Source: Ferruginibacter sp. (lineage in GTDB: Bacteria > Bacteroidota > Bacteroidia > Chitinophagales > Chitinophagaceae). Taken from it: a stretch of DNA of 64,000 bases. This document shows, piece by piece, positions 62,878 to 64,000 of the stretch. The DNA lies in assembly GCA_019638575.1 (NCBI GenBank), contig JAHBTN010000002.1:62001-126000 (forward strand), written 5' to 3'. The notes beneath the pieces were generated by a model. That model was not told the origin of the DNA and did no database searches. It saw only the letters and a program-made list of their open reading frames with translations. The position numbers were made by a program, and so were the translations under genes. Position 1 is the stretch's first letter; each line of letters starts with the position of its first letter.

Positions 62878-63960
62878 TTAGGCAGCATTATAAATTTTAT
62901 TCAACTCGCCGATATATTTTCCAGGATTATAATTCTGTTGAATATACCCTGCCGCATTTTCACTTAATTGTTTCGTCAAAATCTCATCATTAACCAGCAA
63001 TTTAATTGCATTTGCTATTTCAATTGCAGGATTATCGTTAACTATTATCCCATTTTTACCGTTTACAATCACCTCTTTAATTGAGCCTACCGGTGTAACA
63101 ATAGGAATTAAGCCATATGACATGCTTTCGAGCAATGACATTGGCAAGCCTTCAAATAACGAAGGCAAGAGAAATATATTACATAATTTATACAAATTTA
63201 CTTTATCATTACCCGAAACAATTCCCCTGAACTCAAACCTGTTTCCCAGCATTTTTGTAAATTTTTCTATGTATAATTTTTCATCCGGCCCGGTGCCTGC
63301 CATATAAAATTTAAATGATAATTGTTGCTGTTGCAGGTTATTCAGAGCGTCTGCAATATAATCAAGCCCTTTTTCAACGGTTATCCTGCCAATAAATAAA
63401 ATATTTACTATAGTTTTTACATCATTATTACGAGTAAATATTTTTGTATCTGCTAAATCTACACAGTTAGGCAATATTTTTACATTTTTTGCGTTGTATC
63501 TTTTCTCAATCAAGCTGGCTTCCATACTGCTTAAAACAATCACCTGCGTTTTTCCTGAAAATATTTTTTTTAACAAACCACTCATCCAGGCAGGTACCTG
63601 GCTTTTTGTAAGATAATCGCCGCCATGTAAATGAATAATCATTTTTTTTTGTGCCAGTTTTGCAAATAAAATTAATGGCACATCACGTATAACGGAAGCC
63701 TTGCTTAATGCAAGATTAAAATGAACGAGGCGAATTTTTTTAAATGTAATAACGTACATCCAGTTCACTGTTTTACCCAATAACCTAAAAAACCATAACA
63801 GGTTTCTTTTTTCGTTGTCTTTTCGGCCTAATTCAAAATGCCGGTAATGCTGTTCGTTATTGTTTTTTATTATAAAATTGGCAACTGATGATATACCGCT
63901 TACATTTTCTTCGGTTTTTAAGCTGGGGCTTGTTATCAATATAGTGCCGGTATTTTTCAT
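62878..63960 (-). CDS. GT4-family glycosyltransferase
   Basis: 360 residues with the two Rossmann domains of GT-B enzymes. The GT4 signatures are NILFIGRITVEKGLDYIADAL, FYMAGTGPDEKLY and the donor-site LLPSLFEGLPMSLLESMSYG (Glu in FEG and LLES). It is cytoplasmic and adds a sugar of unknown identity to the growing lipid-linked repeat unit. It is the first complete gene of the minus-strand operon in this window; its start (63960) overlaps a possible stop of a further gene (ATGA). Confidence 0.9.
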   Translation of the reverse strand: MKNTGTILITSPSLKTEENVSGISSVANFIIKNNNEQHYRHFELGRKDNEKRNLLWFFRLLGKTVNWMYVITFKKIRLVHFNLALSKASVIRDVPLILFAKLAQKKMIIHLHGGDYLTKSQVPAWMSGLLKKIFSGKTQVIVLSSMEASLIEKRYNAKNVKILPNCVDLADTKIFTRNNDVKTIVNILFIGRITVEKGLDYIADALNNLQQQQLSFKFYMAGTGPDEKLYIEKFTKMLGNRFEFRGIVSGNDKVNLYKLCNIFLLPSLFEGLPMSLLESMSYGLIPIVTPVGSIKEVIVNGKNGIIVNDNPAIEIANAIKLLVNDEILTKQLSENAAGYIQQNYNPGKYIGELNKIYNAA

Positions 63961-64000
63961 CTGTTACGATACCGAATTAAAAATTGATAATAAGTTGTTG
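63957..64000 (-). CDS. C-terminal end of a further operon gene (partial)
   Basis: On the minus strand one frame reads TTYYQFLIRYRNR and stops at TGA (63959-63957), overlapping the GT4 start by four bases, a normal arrangement in this operon. Another frame reads NNLLSIFNSVS with TAA at 63966-63964. Either may be the end of the upstream gene; the first is preferred because of the overlap. Nothing can be said about function. Confidence 0.35.
   Translation of the reverse strand, partial: TTYYQFLIRYRNR

Overview
The window is a chromosomal segment from a Bacteroidota bacterium, most probably of the Chitinophagaceae or a close relative. The evidence is a SusC/SusD pair, several lipoproteins, C-terminal type IX secretion (T9SS) sorting domains on two secreted proteins, promoter-like sequences of the Bacteroidota form TTG-N19/20-TAnnTTTG, and few Shine-Dalgarno sequences. 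No rRNA, tRNA, CRISPR array or transposase was seen.

1-12.4 kb: housekeeping genes (a thioredoxin-fold protein, a MerR-type regulator, an M23 peptidase, alaS, a double-PDZ protein, gatB and a TlpA-like lipoprotein). They are interrupted at about 1.25-4.6 kb by an AT-rich accessory block. The block is bracketed by a 35-bp imperfect direct repeat that copies the 3' end of the M23 gene. It carries a large lipoprotein split by a -1 frameshift at a slippery heptamer, a perfect 40-bp palindrome and two tandem paralogous outer-membrane-like proteins.

12.6-18.2 kb: a SusC-SusD-DUF4397 operon with no enzyme gene in it. 18.3-39 kb: an MMPL/RND-type exporter, recO, an amidohydrolase, prfA, a DUF937-like protein, a three-domain GH18/NodB/GT2 membrane protein, tatC, rpiB, M28 and M1 peptidases, a bacterial deoxyhypusine-synthase homologue that keeps the catalytic lysine, a SnoaL-like protein, a secreted NUC1-type nuclease, an M24B aminopeptidase and a lipoprotein.

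39.2-64 kb: an exopolysaccharide locus in two arms. The left arm (39.2-50.5 kb) holds a CpsB-type phosphatase and mostly exported proteins: a beta-helix protein fused to a PnuC-like membrane domain, a GMC oxidoreductase with its small subunit, a second beta-helix protein with three PKD-like repeats and a T9SS tail, and two tandem PIG-L-type deacetylases. The right arm (50.6-64 kb, all minus strand, tightly packed) holds 12 synthesis genes. They include the priming phosphoglycosyltransferase, a WecG/TagA-type transferase, GT4, GT2 and GT-C transferases, WecB, two SDR-type sugar enzymes, a polysaccharide deacetylase, a flavin oxidoreductase and a methyltransferase. A DegT-fold enzyme there has His in place of the PLP lysine, as in ColD/RfbH 3-dehydrases. 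It overlaps a GDP-fucose-synthase-like gene by 4 nt, so a 3-deoxysugar such as colitose is a reasonable prediction. My reading is that the right arm builds the polymer and the left arm encodes exported proteins that act on it. No polymerase, flippase or export gene is visible, and these may lie beyond the right edge.
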